DNA of 64,000 nt from Romanomermis culicivorax (taxonomy: Eukaryota; Nematoda; Enoplea; Mermithida; Mermithidae). The stretch spans positions 124,001-188,000 of the forward strand of contig CAWUHX010000269.1 in NCBI GenBank assembly GCA_963922205.1, in the 5' to 3' direction. This document shows, piece after piece, positions 36,041 through 46,013 of this stretch (position 1 is the stretch's first letter; each line of letters begins with the position of its first letter). The notes under the pieces are model-generated. The model was given only the letters and a program-made list of their open reading frames with translations. It ran no database searches and was not told where the DNA came from. Made by a program: the position numbers and the translations under genes.

Positions 36041-38533
36041 CTAGTTTATTAGAAAATGCTCCGATGGGGCAGAAAAAAGAATATACTTGCATGGATAGTT
36101 GCCAAGCTAGAAAAAGAAGTGGACTAGATTTCTGAGAACTTGGGTTAAAATTGGAAAAAAGTCATTCAAAAAAGATTCAAATTTCATTCTTTCTCAAAAA
36201 ACATTTTCCATGTCTGTGAAAAAGTATATTCTGCAGCATCGTCCATTTCGTCTTTCCCCTGGCATCAACTATAGTAAAATTTTTCAATATGTAAACTATA
36301 TGCACATGACTTCAAATGTGAAGAAATGGTGAACCAATTACATTTCAACTCCCGACCAATTCGAAACTTCTGCCTCTCACACTAGATGAAAAATGGTGAG
36401 GGAGGCATATTATAGTAATAATCTCGACATTGAGCTCGTTATAGTCCTGATGACATCCAAATTATACCGAACTTGAGATCAAACCGAGTCGTCTTTTTTC
36501 GAGATTATCTTGAGCTCGAGGTTAGACCCCCTTAGTACAACTGGGCCTTGGTTACTTACAGATTGAATTCTATACGATATGTTATATAAAATGAGTGAAT
36601 TAAACATATCTTACACAATCGATTTAGTTCTAAGAAGACTTTGTGCTGTAGCCTTTTCTAAAAAAACTGAGTGGGATTTCATGGGTTACTTTCCCAGGGT
36701 TGATACCTGTGAAAGCTCAATGCAGTTAGAAGCACACATGTGTGAGGGAGGACATAGGGGATACAAACTACATTAAGGGTTTTGAAACTAGAAAATTCAT
36801 TATCGAAAAAAAATTTTTTGGTCACATTTTTTTAAATATTTGTCTCCAAAAACGCCAAAAAACCAATGTCAACCCCTTTACCCTCCTCATAATTTCGGAG
36901 ATGCACATGTTTCGTTGGAAAGTGTGTTGATGCACTCAGCTGCAGAATATACTTTTTCACAGACAAGGAAAATTTTTTTGAGAAAGAATGAAAATCCAAC
37001 ATAACGAAAGTGAATTTTTTCCAATTTTAACCCAAGTTCTCAGAAATCTAGGCCACTTCTTTTTCTAGCTTGGAAACTATCCATGCAAGTATATTCTTCT
37101 TTTTTCTGCCCCATCGGGGCATTTTCTGATAAACGAGTTCACCTCTTTTTAGTGAGCCAAGTCATGCATGAAAACCATCGTAAGAAGTACATTGGAGTTT
37201 TACATTTGGTCATCCTAACATCAAAGAAACAATAAAAAAACATCTTAAAGCTACGAATTCTCACTTTCGGTGAAAGTAAAAGATGTATAAACTGCATTGA
37301 ACTTAAAACACGTTGTAAACATAGTGTCAAGTGACGATTTCCATTGATTTCCCTATGATCAGGAACCCGTCAACCCAAAAAACCATAGAATTACCTTTGT
37401 TTACACACAGAACAATTTTTTCGTGTGAAGTGACTGTGTCTATTGAATTCCCCATGATCAGAAACCTCTTCCCCCAAAAATAGCAGAAATACATTTGTAT
37501 GCCCTCAATATATAACGTGAACGCATTCATTAAATTCCCCGTGGTCGAAAACACCTTCCACAAAACTAAATCACGAAAATACCCTTGTACACACCTCAGA
37601 ATTCTGTGTGTAAAGTGACCGCGTTCATCGAATTCTCAATGGTCGAAAACCCCTTCCTCCAAAAAGTCGCGGGAGTATCTTCATTTACATGAATAATTTT
37701 TTTGTGTAAAGTGACCGCGCTCATTGAATTCGCTTCGATCAAAAACCCCTTCCACCAAAGAATCACGGAGATACGCTTGGTTACACCCAGGTTAATTTTT
37801 TGTGTAAAGTGATCACATCCATTAAATTCCCCGTGGTCGAAAACTCCTTCCACAAAAATAAATCAGGAAAATACGCTTGTTTACACCCTGAATAATTATT
37901 CGTGCAGTGATTGCGTCCATAGAATTCCCAATGGTCGAAAACCCCTTCTTCCAAAAATTCACAGGAGTACCCCCATTTACATCAATGATGATTTTTTTGT
38001 AAAGTGACCGCGTAAATTGAATTCGCTTCCGTCGAAAACCCTTACACTAAAAAACCCAAATAACGCTACTGGTTCAATTGAAACTGCAAAAAATTCGGGC
38101 ACCAATGCTGTAAAAATTATTTTTTTTTGAAGCCATAAGTTTATATAACAAAATTGTCAAATTCCGCGGTTCCCGGGACATTGGACAACCATATAATTGA
38201 ATGGAGGCCCTATTCTAAAAAAATGAAAAATCGCATTTGAGATCGCACCCCCAAGATGGAGTAGTATGGAGGTTGGATATGGCATACCCATTGATGGGCA
38301 TGGTGGAACTGGGGGGCCTTAAAAAGTGCGTTTTTTCCGTGTTTTTGGGGCCCCACCGAGCACCACTTGCAGATGGAGCCAAAATGATAAAAGGCACCCC
38401 ATAGTTTGCCCCTACACCCGAAATTATGAAAAAACCCGAAGGTTCTAGCTCTTACCGTTTCGGCTCTAATGGAGGGGACATGAAATTTGGGGGCCAAGTA
38501 TATTATAGGTTGACGCTATCGCGCCACCTATGA
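36041..38533 (-). mobile_element. Non-autonomous Helitron-like element, copy 2 (inverted)
   Basis: On the minus strand it begins TCATAGGTGGCGCGATAGCG at 38533, preceded by A, and ends with hairpin GCCCCATCGGAGC, spacer and CTAG at 36044-36041, followed by T. It carries the 98-bp array (37320-38060) and the same inverted internal copy of the 3' end, and aligns along its length with copy 1. It lacks the block at about 10893-11228 of copy 1. It sits inside a MITE in intron 2 of the PPSY gene, and the MITE supplies the empty site that fixes both ends. Confidence 0.75.
37320..38060 (-). repeat. 98-bp tandem array inside Helitron copy 2
   Basis: About seven to eight diverged units of the array described in copy 1, in inverse orientation (for example TTTTGTGTAAAGTGACCGCG and GAATTC.C..GGTCGAAAAC). 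Units here are more diverged from each other than the first three units of copy 1, so the latter were probably homogenised or expanded recently. Confidence 0.85.
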
Positions 38534-38639
38534 TCAAATGGGATATAATTCGTTGAAGAAACCAGCCCAAGTGTTGCAACTATTCCTTGAGATAAGAAAC
38601 GAGTGTATACGCAATTTTTTTGATAATCGTGTTTCACAG

Positions 38640-38818
38640 GGGTGGCGCAATCTCGACCGGTGTTCAGCAGCATCCAACAAGAAAGACTCGACGTAATCGA
38701 GCCGACGACGATACTCATTCCAGAACAGTCGGTAGTGATTGATGATTCTCCGACTTCCACAGACGATCTACCGCCTTCCTACGACGAAACTATCAAAAAA
38801 CACAAACGCGTGATATGA
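38640..38818 (+). CDS. Small single-pass membrane protein with PPSY tail, exon 3
   Basis: After the acceptor GTGTTTCACAG the exon starts with GG, which completes an Arg codon with the A left by exon 2 (phase 1). It is open for 58 codons to TGA at 38816-38818. It encodes the cytoplasmic tail: Ser/Asp-rich with a DDLPPSYDE motif and a basic end (KKHKRVI). PPxY is the classical ligand of WW domains, such as those of NEDD4-family ubiquitin ligases, so recruitment of such a partner is a reasonable inference for the tail. It lies 107 bp beyond the end of Helitron copy 2. The intron before it (16467-38639) contains the whole Polinton, a MITE and that Helitron. Confidence 0.7.
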
Positions 38819-39865
38819 AAATTATCAGATCCCATTTTTTCACTAATCTAGCGTGAATTCATAGATTTCAGAGTCTTTAAATCCTTCAGTTCAAAATTTA
38901 ATCCATAAACATAAGGGGAATATTCTCTGTCAGTTGAACGTATTTTAAGAAAAAGGTCATCAGTCAGGAAATTCATGATTCTCTAGTGCCAAGGTCTAGA
39001 TGAAAAATTTTAAAATTTTTCTGCTTTAAAATTAAACTGTTTTTTCACTTTTGTTAGTTTTCAATTAATCTTTGTCCAGAACAATGAATTTTTCGGGTAA
39101 GTGCCCGTTGACATTTGCAGTAGCTTCGACGACTCTAAATTAGAATTAAGTGAGCTGAAGTCTTTATTTTTCGAAAAATTGTCTATTTAACATGTTTGAA
39201 AATTTTTTGTACATCACTATGATCACCTTGCAAAAAAGAATAAGTGACTTCGGATGCAAGTTTTTCGTTAGAATAACCTTCTTTGCTTCGCTGAGATTCA
39301 TTTGTAAGTATAGGCAATAGTTTTGAAGTAAGCCTTTCTCGCTTCCATGTTTTCCGGCATGTTATTTGCAATTTCGAGAAATATTAATTTGTACTTAATG
39401 TTATGCTTTGTTCAAGTGTAATTTTTTCGTGCGCATGTCGCCCGTATTTTCAAAAAAATTTTTACTTTCTTAATGCGGATGACGATCTTTGACGGATCTC
39501 CCTTTTTTGATCGACAAAATCGTATTTATCTAGGACATTTTAATACAATACGATTTTCTGTGATTCTCAGGAGACGAATTGAATAACGTTTCAGAGTCAG
39601 CTAGACGTTGGATACGTAATCCAAGATCACTGAGCAGCTGCTTGTAAAAACGATTATCTCGTGCATCATGACGCGAACAAATGCTCAAGAAACCAAGGGA
39701 GTCATTAGCCGTCATCATGTGGTCAATGTTGAGGATTGGGTCAACATATTATGGAAGATACATAAAGACAAAGGAGAAACGCCCAGTCTTGAGCACAGGA
39801 TTTTCTATGAAAAACTACTGCTATTTTTTCATATGCACACCATCTTTGGTTTCCTTTCTGTTATG
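38819..39865. other. Gene-free stretch
   Basis: AT-rich. Contains ATGAATTTTTCGG followed by GTAAGT at about 39084, which could be a tiny first exon but has no support. Nothing else recognised. Confidence 0.35.
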
Positions 39866-40250
39866 ATTAACTATACTCCATTCATTTTGAAACGATTGAT
39901 GCAGAGACCCCATCAAAGTAAGTTCGATAATGGAAAAACTAGTCAGCTCATTACTATAATTAATGGAAGAACTTTTTCGTCAGTGAGCGCAAAACAGAAC
40001 AGCTGAAAATTTCCTTCAATAACGGGGTTGAGTGATCAAAATTTTTCGAGCAGCACTCATCAGGTATCAACACAGATCTGCCCAAATTGACAGTGGATAA
40101 ACATGATTTTTCAATGGTTTGGTATTTCCCATTCTCATGAAAAAATTTAGCGTTTCCCTACAGTACAAATAAAGTTTTTCTCTGAGTGAAAATGTGTATC
40201 AAATTGAACATAATTTTTTGTTTTTTATTATTTCAAATTAAATGGAGAAT
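39866..40250 (+). mobile_element. MITE family A copy
   Basis: About 385 bp from ATACTCCATTCATTTTGAAA to ATTTCAAATTAAATGGAGAA; the ends are inverted repeats. Internal landmarks AGCACTCATCAGGTATCAAC and AAATTGACAGTGGATAA are shared with the 35.7-kb and 61.9-kb copies. No coding capacity. Confidence 0.7.
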
Positions 40251-40291
40251 ATTGATCTAATAACATATAAAAAATTATCATGTTGTATCAG

Positions 40292-40423
40292 TCTAAAAGC
40301 AAATTAACCATTAACTCCACTCGTGAATCGAGTAGTAAGAATCCTGGACCAGGGTATCAAATTGATGAAGATTCTCAAAGTTTGAACACTAGCGACATAG
40401 ACACTTTAATTGGAACAGAATGA
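40292..40423 (+). CDS. Candidate terminal exon, hydrophilic acidic tail
   Basis: After TTGTATCAG the sequence is open for 43 codons to TGA 40421-40423. Composition is Ser/Asn/Asp/Glu-rich (PGPGYQIDEDSQSLNTSD ... LIGTE), typical of a cytoplasmic C-terminal tail and unlike the AT-rich background. An in-frame ATG exists at 40280. If an exon, it enters in phase 0, so it cannot be an alternative last exon of the PPSY gene, which needs phase 1. No partner exons were found upstream. It may instead be a gene remnant. Confidence 0.3.
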   Translation, partial: SKSKLTINSTRESSSKNPGPGYQIDEDSQSLNTSDIDTLIGTE

Positions 40424-43019
40424 GAACTATGAATGTAAGTGAATATTTACAGTTGTTCATCAAATTTTTGTAGGCTCATCGGCATCTCTATAGTAACATA
40501 TAAATATTGTTTTCTATTTTGTTTACTGGAAATCTAACAAAAGAGTTCATCAACTAGCATTGGTTTATAATAAGTAATTGGTCCTCAATAGTTACTATAG
40601 TTAATTAATGAACTTTCATCACAAGAAAGACAGTGTGAAAGCTACTTGCTTGCGGAACAAACCCGGAGGTCAGCCACTCTTGCTGTGGCGTTACGAGTAT
40701 ATAACTTTCAGGGCAGTCGCTTCTTTGATCGCCCTAGTTCCCTCAGTCACTTATTAACAGGTGATTTTTGGGTAACATAAGTTTTATTTTCTTTTCTTGC
40801 ATGTTTTTGATCTGATTCAAACTGAGTAAATGCGTTCGATTGATAATTTGGTGTCGAATGATACTCGACAACTCGTTAAGTTTTCGGATATTCACGACGG
40901 TAAAAAATGTCGAAATTTTTTTCGAATTTCCTTATCATTATTCGACCATATGGAGTGCGATTGGCAATGAATGAAATGCACTCAGTTGAAAAAATCACTT
41001 TGGAATAAAAAACACAAAAAATGACGAATGGCACTATGATTGAGAAAACAGAAAGCGAAAATTAATTTTAAAAATAAGTCTGCGCACACGAATTCGATGA
41101 CTTTATCGTGCGGTCTATCTTCTCAAACTGCTTTCCGAGGCGAGAACATTGGCTGTTTTTAATCAAGTTAACTTATTATGCTTTGGTATTTCTCACTTTG
41201 CTGTACAGAATAAGTCCTCGCCGAAATTTCACCAAGTGAAATTTTTGTAAGAGAAAAAATGTGCAATTAGCAGTTCTAGGAAGTTGAGAAAGAAACTATT
41301 TGATCTTTTCGTAGACTATATTGGGTTGATGTCTCACCGTTCACCTTCGTGTCGATTTTTACATGACGAGATTGGCAAACTTCCCCAGGCACCCCCACTT
41401 CATTTTAAAAGATTATGAAACTTTATGATTATATGAAGTCCAGAGATTTAATTAAATTGCAACGTCAGATATTCGTTATTTTTTAATAAGCGTGTAATGA
41501 TCTGTTTAATATACTTTGACGTCATGAAATAATATTTTTGGTTCCAGAGTAGAAAAATTTTCCTCAAAGTTCCAGGCATTTTGAAATGGTCTATGAACTT
41601 GAGAATATGATGAGAAGTGGTGCAATACGATGCTTATTACTTTTCCAGTCTGAATTTCATTTCACCAAAAAACTAATAATTAAGTTTCAGTAGGACCTTG
41701 TCACCTGATATGAGCTTTCTGATATTAAGATATCGTTCAAGTATTGAACCTCGTGTTAGATTGTCCCATGATAAGTCGATGATTGATAATATCAGAGAAG
41801 GAGATATTTTGAGTAGTTTTACATGCTGAATATCGTAGCAGCATTCATTCCTCATAAAGGCCAAACTCTGCTTAGCTACAGTACCCAAAAATTGGGAATT
41901 TTAACATTTTTTGGCATTTTTCGGTCTATCTACGTGTTTTGAAATATCACAACTCAGAAAAGACGCTCAGTAGCTAAACGATGCGGAAGACAATGAAAAA
42001 AAATTTTGCTATTTTAAATTGTCAAAACGAAGTTTAAATAAACCGAAAAAGTCATTTGGAGCTGTTTTTTGGATACCTCCTTAAAGGCTGCCGCAAAATT
42101 TTCACCTCTTTCTGTAGCCACAAATATCCTACATACTGTGTTAAAATTTCAATCAGATTTGCGTACTGCTCTTGGGAGCTGTAGGTGTTAGCACATTATG
42201 AAATTTGATACAAAAATGCTGATTAATCCCACTAAATATGTCACGAACGAGGTGCAGGGAATGTGCAGATTAGACGGATAAAAAGAAAAAATGTGGTTCG
42301 AATCACTGGTAATACAATTTTATCGATTTATATTCACAATGATTGTGCAATAGGATGTCTGGGAAAAGATGCAACAAAAATTCCTCTCTTCAGTATTCGA
42401 ATTGAATAGAATCGAGACCGTGAGTTTTTAATGTTACAAAATAAATGCCGTCTGTCGCCTATGTTATAAGCTGTGAGAAAGTGCTCTACAGTTGGAGGCA
42501 TCCTGCTTCACACCACGTGGTGTCAGCCAGAGGAAAATAAATCAAATTATAGTCGGTTGTAGAACCTTTACAATACAGCAAAAGATATCTAAATAATTCT
42601 TGCCGTTTTCCTGTAAATAGGTTTCAAGTAATCGTCTGAAATTAATGAAAATTTTCAAAATTTTCGACCTCGCATTTGAAACATATCGTTCAGCAACCAA
42701 TGAAAATTTATTGAGACTTCGAACCACATTTTTTCTTCTATTAAGACGAATCCTGCGTTCTCAGAAATTTATTGGTTGGGGATTCATTCAGTTTTAAAAA
42801 CATATTTGAATGAAAAAATCTCTACAAGTTCAAAAACGGTACCTAAATCGCATTGAAAATCTAACACAATATTGGACATTAGTGCGTACAGAAATGAAGA
42901 AAAAAAATTTTACTTCATCCTATGAGAAAGTGTTTCAAATTTTCAAATAACTTTTTCGGCCACCTGTTTCTCGAAGCTTGAAAATAGAGTAAAAAGTTTT
43001 GAATGCGAGAATCGTTGTG
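40424..43019. other. Gene-free stretch
   Basis: AT-rich without recognisable genes or clear repeat ends. A GC-richer patch at 40640-40740 is not a tRNA by inspection. Confidence 0.4.
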
Positions 43020-43710
43020 TTCCCTTACCCCGACCATCCCGTTACCCCAACTGTCCCTTTATCCCGACCATCCCTTTATCCCGACCATCCCGTTACCCCG
43101 ACTAATGCATTAAATTCCCGATATTCCGACCAATGAAAAATTTCATGAAAGGCTCCTCTTTTATAATAATCCCGTTACCCCGAGTGTTGTTTTTTGCAAG
43201 TCTGTATTTACGTTGTAATTTGGAACTTACAGATTTACATACTTTAGTGCAAAACAAAATTAATGAATTGATTATGAAATACAACGTTTCTGATTCATTT
43301 ATTTTTTATATAATTCAGACCAAATCAAAAAAATAAATACGGCCTTCAGCCAAATTACTGTATATGAGTTGTTTGTTAATTTTGAGCATGGATTTCTGTG
43401 ACTAGTGAGTAGGCATTTATTTTTCCTTTAAAATTTTCCTTAGGCTTAGGCTCAGGGTACAGCAGCTGCACCCGAAGGGCGCAGCGCTGTTGAAGCTCTT
43501 CCGAATGAAGTTGTTAGTTAAAATAGTATCAAGGGAGTCGGGGTAACGGTGCGGTCGGGGTAAAGGGACGGTCAGAATAAAGGGACGGTCGGGATAAAGG
43601 GATTTTTTGTTTTTCACTTTTAACATTAGTCGGGGTAACGGGATAGTCGGGGTAACGGGATGGTCGGGGTAAAGGGATGGTCGGGATAAAGGGATGGTCG
43701 GGGTATCGAC
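43020..43710. mobile_element. Fold-back element with 17-bp minisatellite arms (CCCGTTACCCCGACCAT)
   Basis: The left arm (43020-43190) repeats CCCTTTATCCCGACCAT and CCCGTTACCCCGACCAT; the right arm (43535-43707) is its complement, GGTCGGGATAAAGGGAT and GGTCGGGGTAACGGGAT. The outermost bases also pair (TTGTGTTCCCTTACCCCGAC with the complement of GTCGGGGTATCGACACACAA). About 340 bp of unrelated AT-rich DNA lies between. No transposase. The open frames across the right arm, with Tyr-Pro-Asp/Thr-Ile-Pro repeats, come from the minisatellite. Confidence 0.65.
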
Positions 43711-44370
43711 ACACAATCACGAGAATAGCCAATTGTCACTCGTATATAATGAATTTTAACTATATAGTCATGTCTTTTCTATGCTCACATATTTCGAATC
43801 GCGTTTACACGACATAAAATGCTGAAAAATGGAAAATTCCAACGTATATGATACTATAGCTACGCGAACTTTGACTTTAATGCAAAATAAATCCTGGAAC
43901 AATACTCATCATTTAAAATTGCACACTAATTTTCAGAAATGATTAATTCGTAACTTATCATGGTCAAGGTCGAACTTCTCAGAAATTGCATCTTAAAGTC
44001 CTGTTGTGATTACGTTTCATGTAGTTATTGAATAAATGCACTTAAGAATTGATCCAATAGCTGTTCCACAATAGTTTGTAATTGAACAACTATTTAATTT
44101 CAGAACACTAGGTCCGGGCTTCATAATACTATACATTGTTGAAAACTTCAACAGTGAACTATAACAAATATAATAAAACAAATACGATCTGCATTAATCG
44201 CGGATTCAACTTGATTTTGATGTTACTACGCAACATAACGAAATTACAGATTTTTTAATTTTAGTAAAAATTTCCACTAAATAATTTCACCTTCGTAGAA
44301 AAATTAACTTTTGTAAAAAAAAGTTTTTTCAGATCGGGACTGGCGGGCCGTTCTATCGAGGTGGTGGACT

Positions 44371-44640
44371 TGCAAAGTTGTGAAGAAAATTGCCTGAAGT
44401 GCAAGCAAAACAGCTTGTGTGGATCAATTTTTTTACATAGAACTTCCTCCCCCAAAAAAACAAAGCAATGCGCATAATCTTTCAGCTTTCGTTGTACTTG
44501 CAATCCTATATAAAATCGACTGCAATTAGCACCTCGACATCTGGCAGATTGAGCGAACCAGCACTCTGTCTGTGGTCGTTGTGTGTCACCATGGAGCACC
44601 GGACTTAATTTTATGTGCTTTATTTTGTAAAATTTTGAAG
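44371..44640 (+). promoter_or_regulatory. Upstream block shared by the two GPCR genes, with TATA-like box
   Basis: Contains TGCAAAGTTGTG, AACAGCTTGTGTGGATCAAT, ACATAGAA.TCCTCC and a downstream ATGGAGCACCGGACTTAATT.TATGTG segment. All have counterparts in the same order at 51231-51440, upstream of the second receptor gene. TATATAAAA at 44507-44515 is a good TATA box here but is not kept in the second block. The shared block lies about 360-630 bp before each ATG, fitting a duplicated promoter and untranslated first exon. Confidence 0.5.
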
Positions 44641-45002
44641 TATGAATTGACTTTTATGCAAAACATAAATATGCGATCTTGGTTTACTTGAACTTTAACT
44701 ATTCTACACACTAATGTCTCACCAAAAATTGATTTAAAAAAAGAAAATTACGTGATAGTGTAGATTGGATGTGACCATCCTACGTTTGTATACAAAGGAT
44801 TAAGATTCAATCACCTGTTGGAGCATGGATGGATTCTTACCAGCTGAAATAAATAAGGCTTGAAGGTTCAACGTAACCAGAACATCGTATACAACCCTGG
44901 GCATACAACTATTTTTTGCTATTAACTGAAAAGCGTCGTTTCAAAAATCAGCGTTGAGCTTTTTTCTGCTAGGTTATTCCTATATTTTTCAGATATTTCA
45001 AG

Positions 45003-46013
45003 ATGAATAATTCCTCATCTATGAACGGCGTTTTCGAGCAGAATAACATTTGCAGCAATAGTCAGACGTTCTGCGAAGCTCTAGGAATCACGTTCGAATC
45101 CTTATCCATCGTCGGATTGATCTTTAATAGCACTTTGATCATACTATTCTTGAAGTTCAAATATTGGGAAAGAGACCGTGGTTTAATCCTCTCGACGAGT
45201 TTACTATTTTGTGATTGTCTACATTTGCTTTTAGTTGCGGTTCATATATCACCCGAACTGATCGCTGCGGTTCCCGAAAAAAGCTTCGACTGGTGGGATG
45301 TGACCACAAATTTTATAGTGTTTTACGTCTGGATCGTGAATTTATTCACTTTAGCGTACATGTGCTTCATGAGGTATAATGCTACGTGCAACTACAACCG
45401 GTTTCAAATGTTAAATCAAAGAAAAAACTTGCTCAAGTCAGTGGCAAGTATATGGATCATATGTCTGCTCATTTGCATATTGCCGGTTTTGCATCTGCTA
45501 TCAGTGATACCTATTTTCAGTATCAATATCAGTTTAGCTCACGAAATGAATCACAGCAACGAAGATCAGTATCTAGAATACATGCTACACGTTTTAAATA
45601 TTTCTTTGATTATCTTCACTGTGGTTCTATATTCCAAATGCATTATGCGCATCAGAAGTGCAACGGGCAAAGTGACGGCCGCCGGACCTGCTATACTGGA
45701 CAACTTTACGGTCAAACGCCGCAAGAGAAATTTACGTTTGGTCATTCACTACGCTTTAATCACGCTTACTTTTATTTTCCTGGTTTTCAGTTGGATCGTT
45801 TATAAAATGTTCGACGCCACTTATTTTATTGTCGCGTTGAAAAAAACGGCTTATTTCGCCAATTCCCTGATCACTGGTTTAATCTTCACGGTGACAAATA
45901 CTTTCGTCAAAGAAGATTTTCTGACATTGGTCTGCGGAAAACCGAGGCAAGAGGTTCTGTCAACAAAAACAAACCATCACACGACGAAAGTTAATGCCGA
46001 TAATATAAATTAA
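45003..46013 (+). CDS. Seven-transmembrane receptor (rhodopsin-like GPCR), paralogue 1
   Basis: A single uninterrupted 336-codon frame. Predicted TM segments lie at about 29-52, 61-84, 101-124, 144-167, 192-213, 244-268 and 276-300. Class A landmarks are partly present: N42 in TM1, D71 in TM2 (LLFCDCLHLL), MRY at 123-125 where DRY is usual, and W151 in TM4. The TM6 CWxP and TM7 NPxxY motifs are absent. The N-terminus has N-x-S sites and the third loop before TM6 is very basic (KRRKRNLR), as in G-protein-coupling loops. The ligand is unknown. The start is the first Met, 11 nt after a TTTTTCAG acceptor-like site, so an intron in the 5' UTR is likely. It is about half identical by eye to the gene at 52015 and lies in the same orientation. 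Confidence 0.85.
   Translation: MNNSSSMNGVFEQNNICSNSQTFCEALGITFESLSIVGLIFNSTLIILFLKFKYWERDRGLILSTSLLFCDCLHLLLVAVHISPELIAAVPEKSFDWWDVTTNFIVFYVWIVNLFTLAYMCFMRYNATCNYNRFQMLNQRKNLLKSVASIWIICLLICILPVLHLLSVIPIFSINISLAHEMNHSNEDQYLEYMLHVLNISLIIFTVVLYSKCIMRIRSATGKVTAAGPAILDNFTVKRRKRNLRLVIHYALITLTFIFLVFSWIVYKMFDATYFIVALKKTAYFANSLITGLIFTVTNTFVKEDFLTLVCGKPRQEVLSTKTNHHTTKVNADNIN

Noticed and set aside
43417-43732. Proline/threonine/aspartate repeat proteins on the minus strand
   Set aside because: Open only because the 17-bp minisatellite arm lacks stops in these frames; the reading shifts with every unit.
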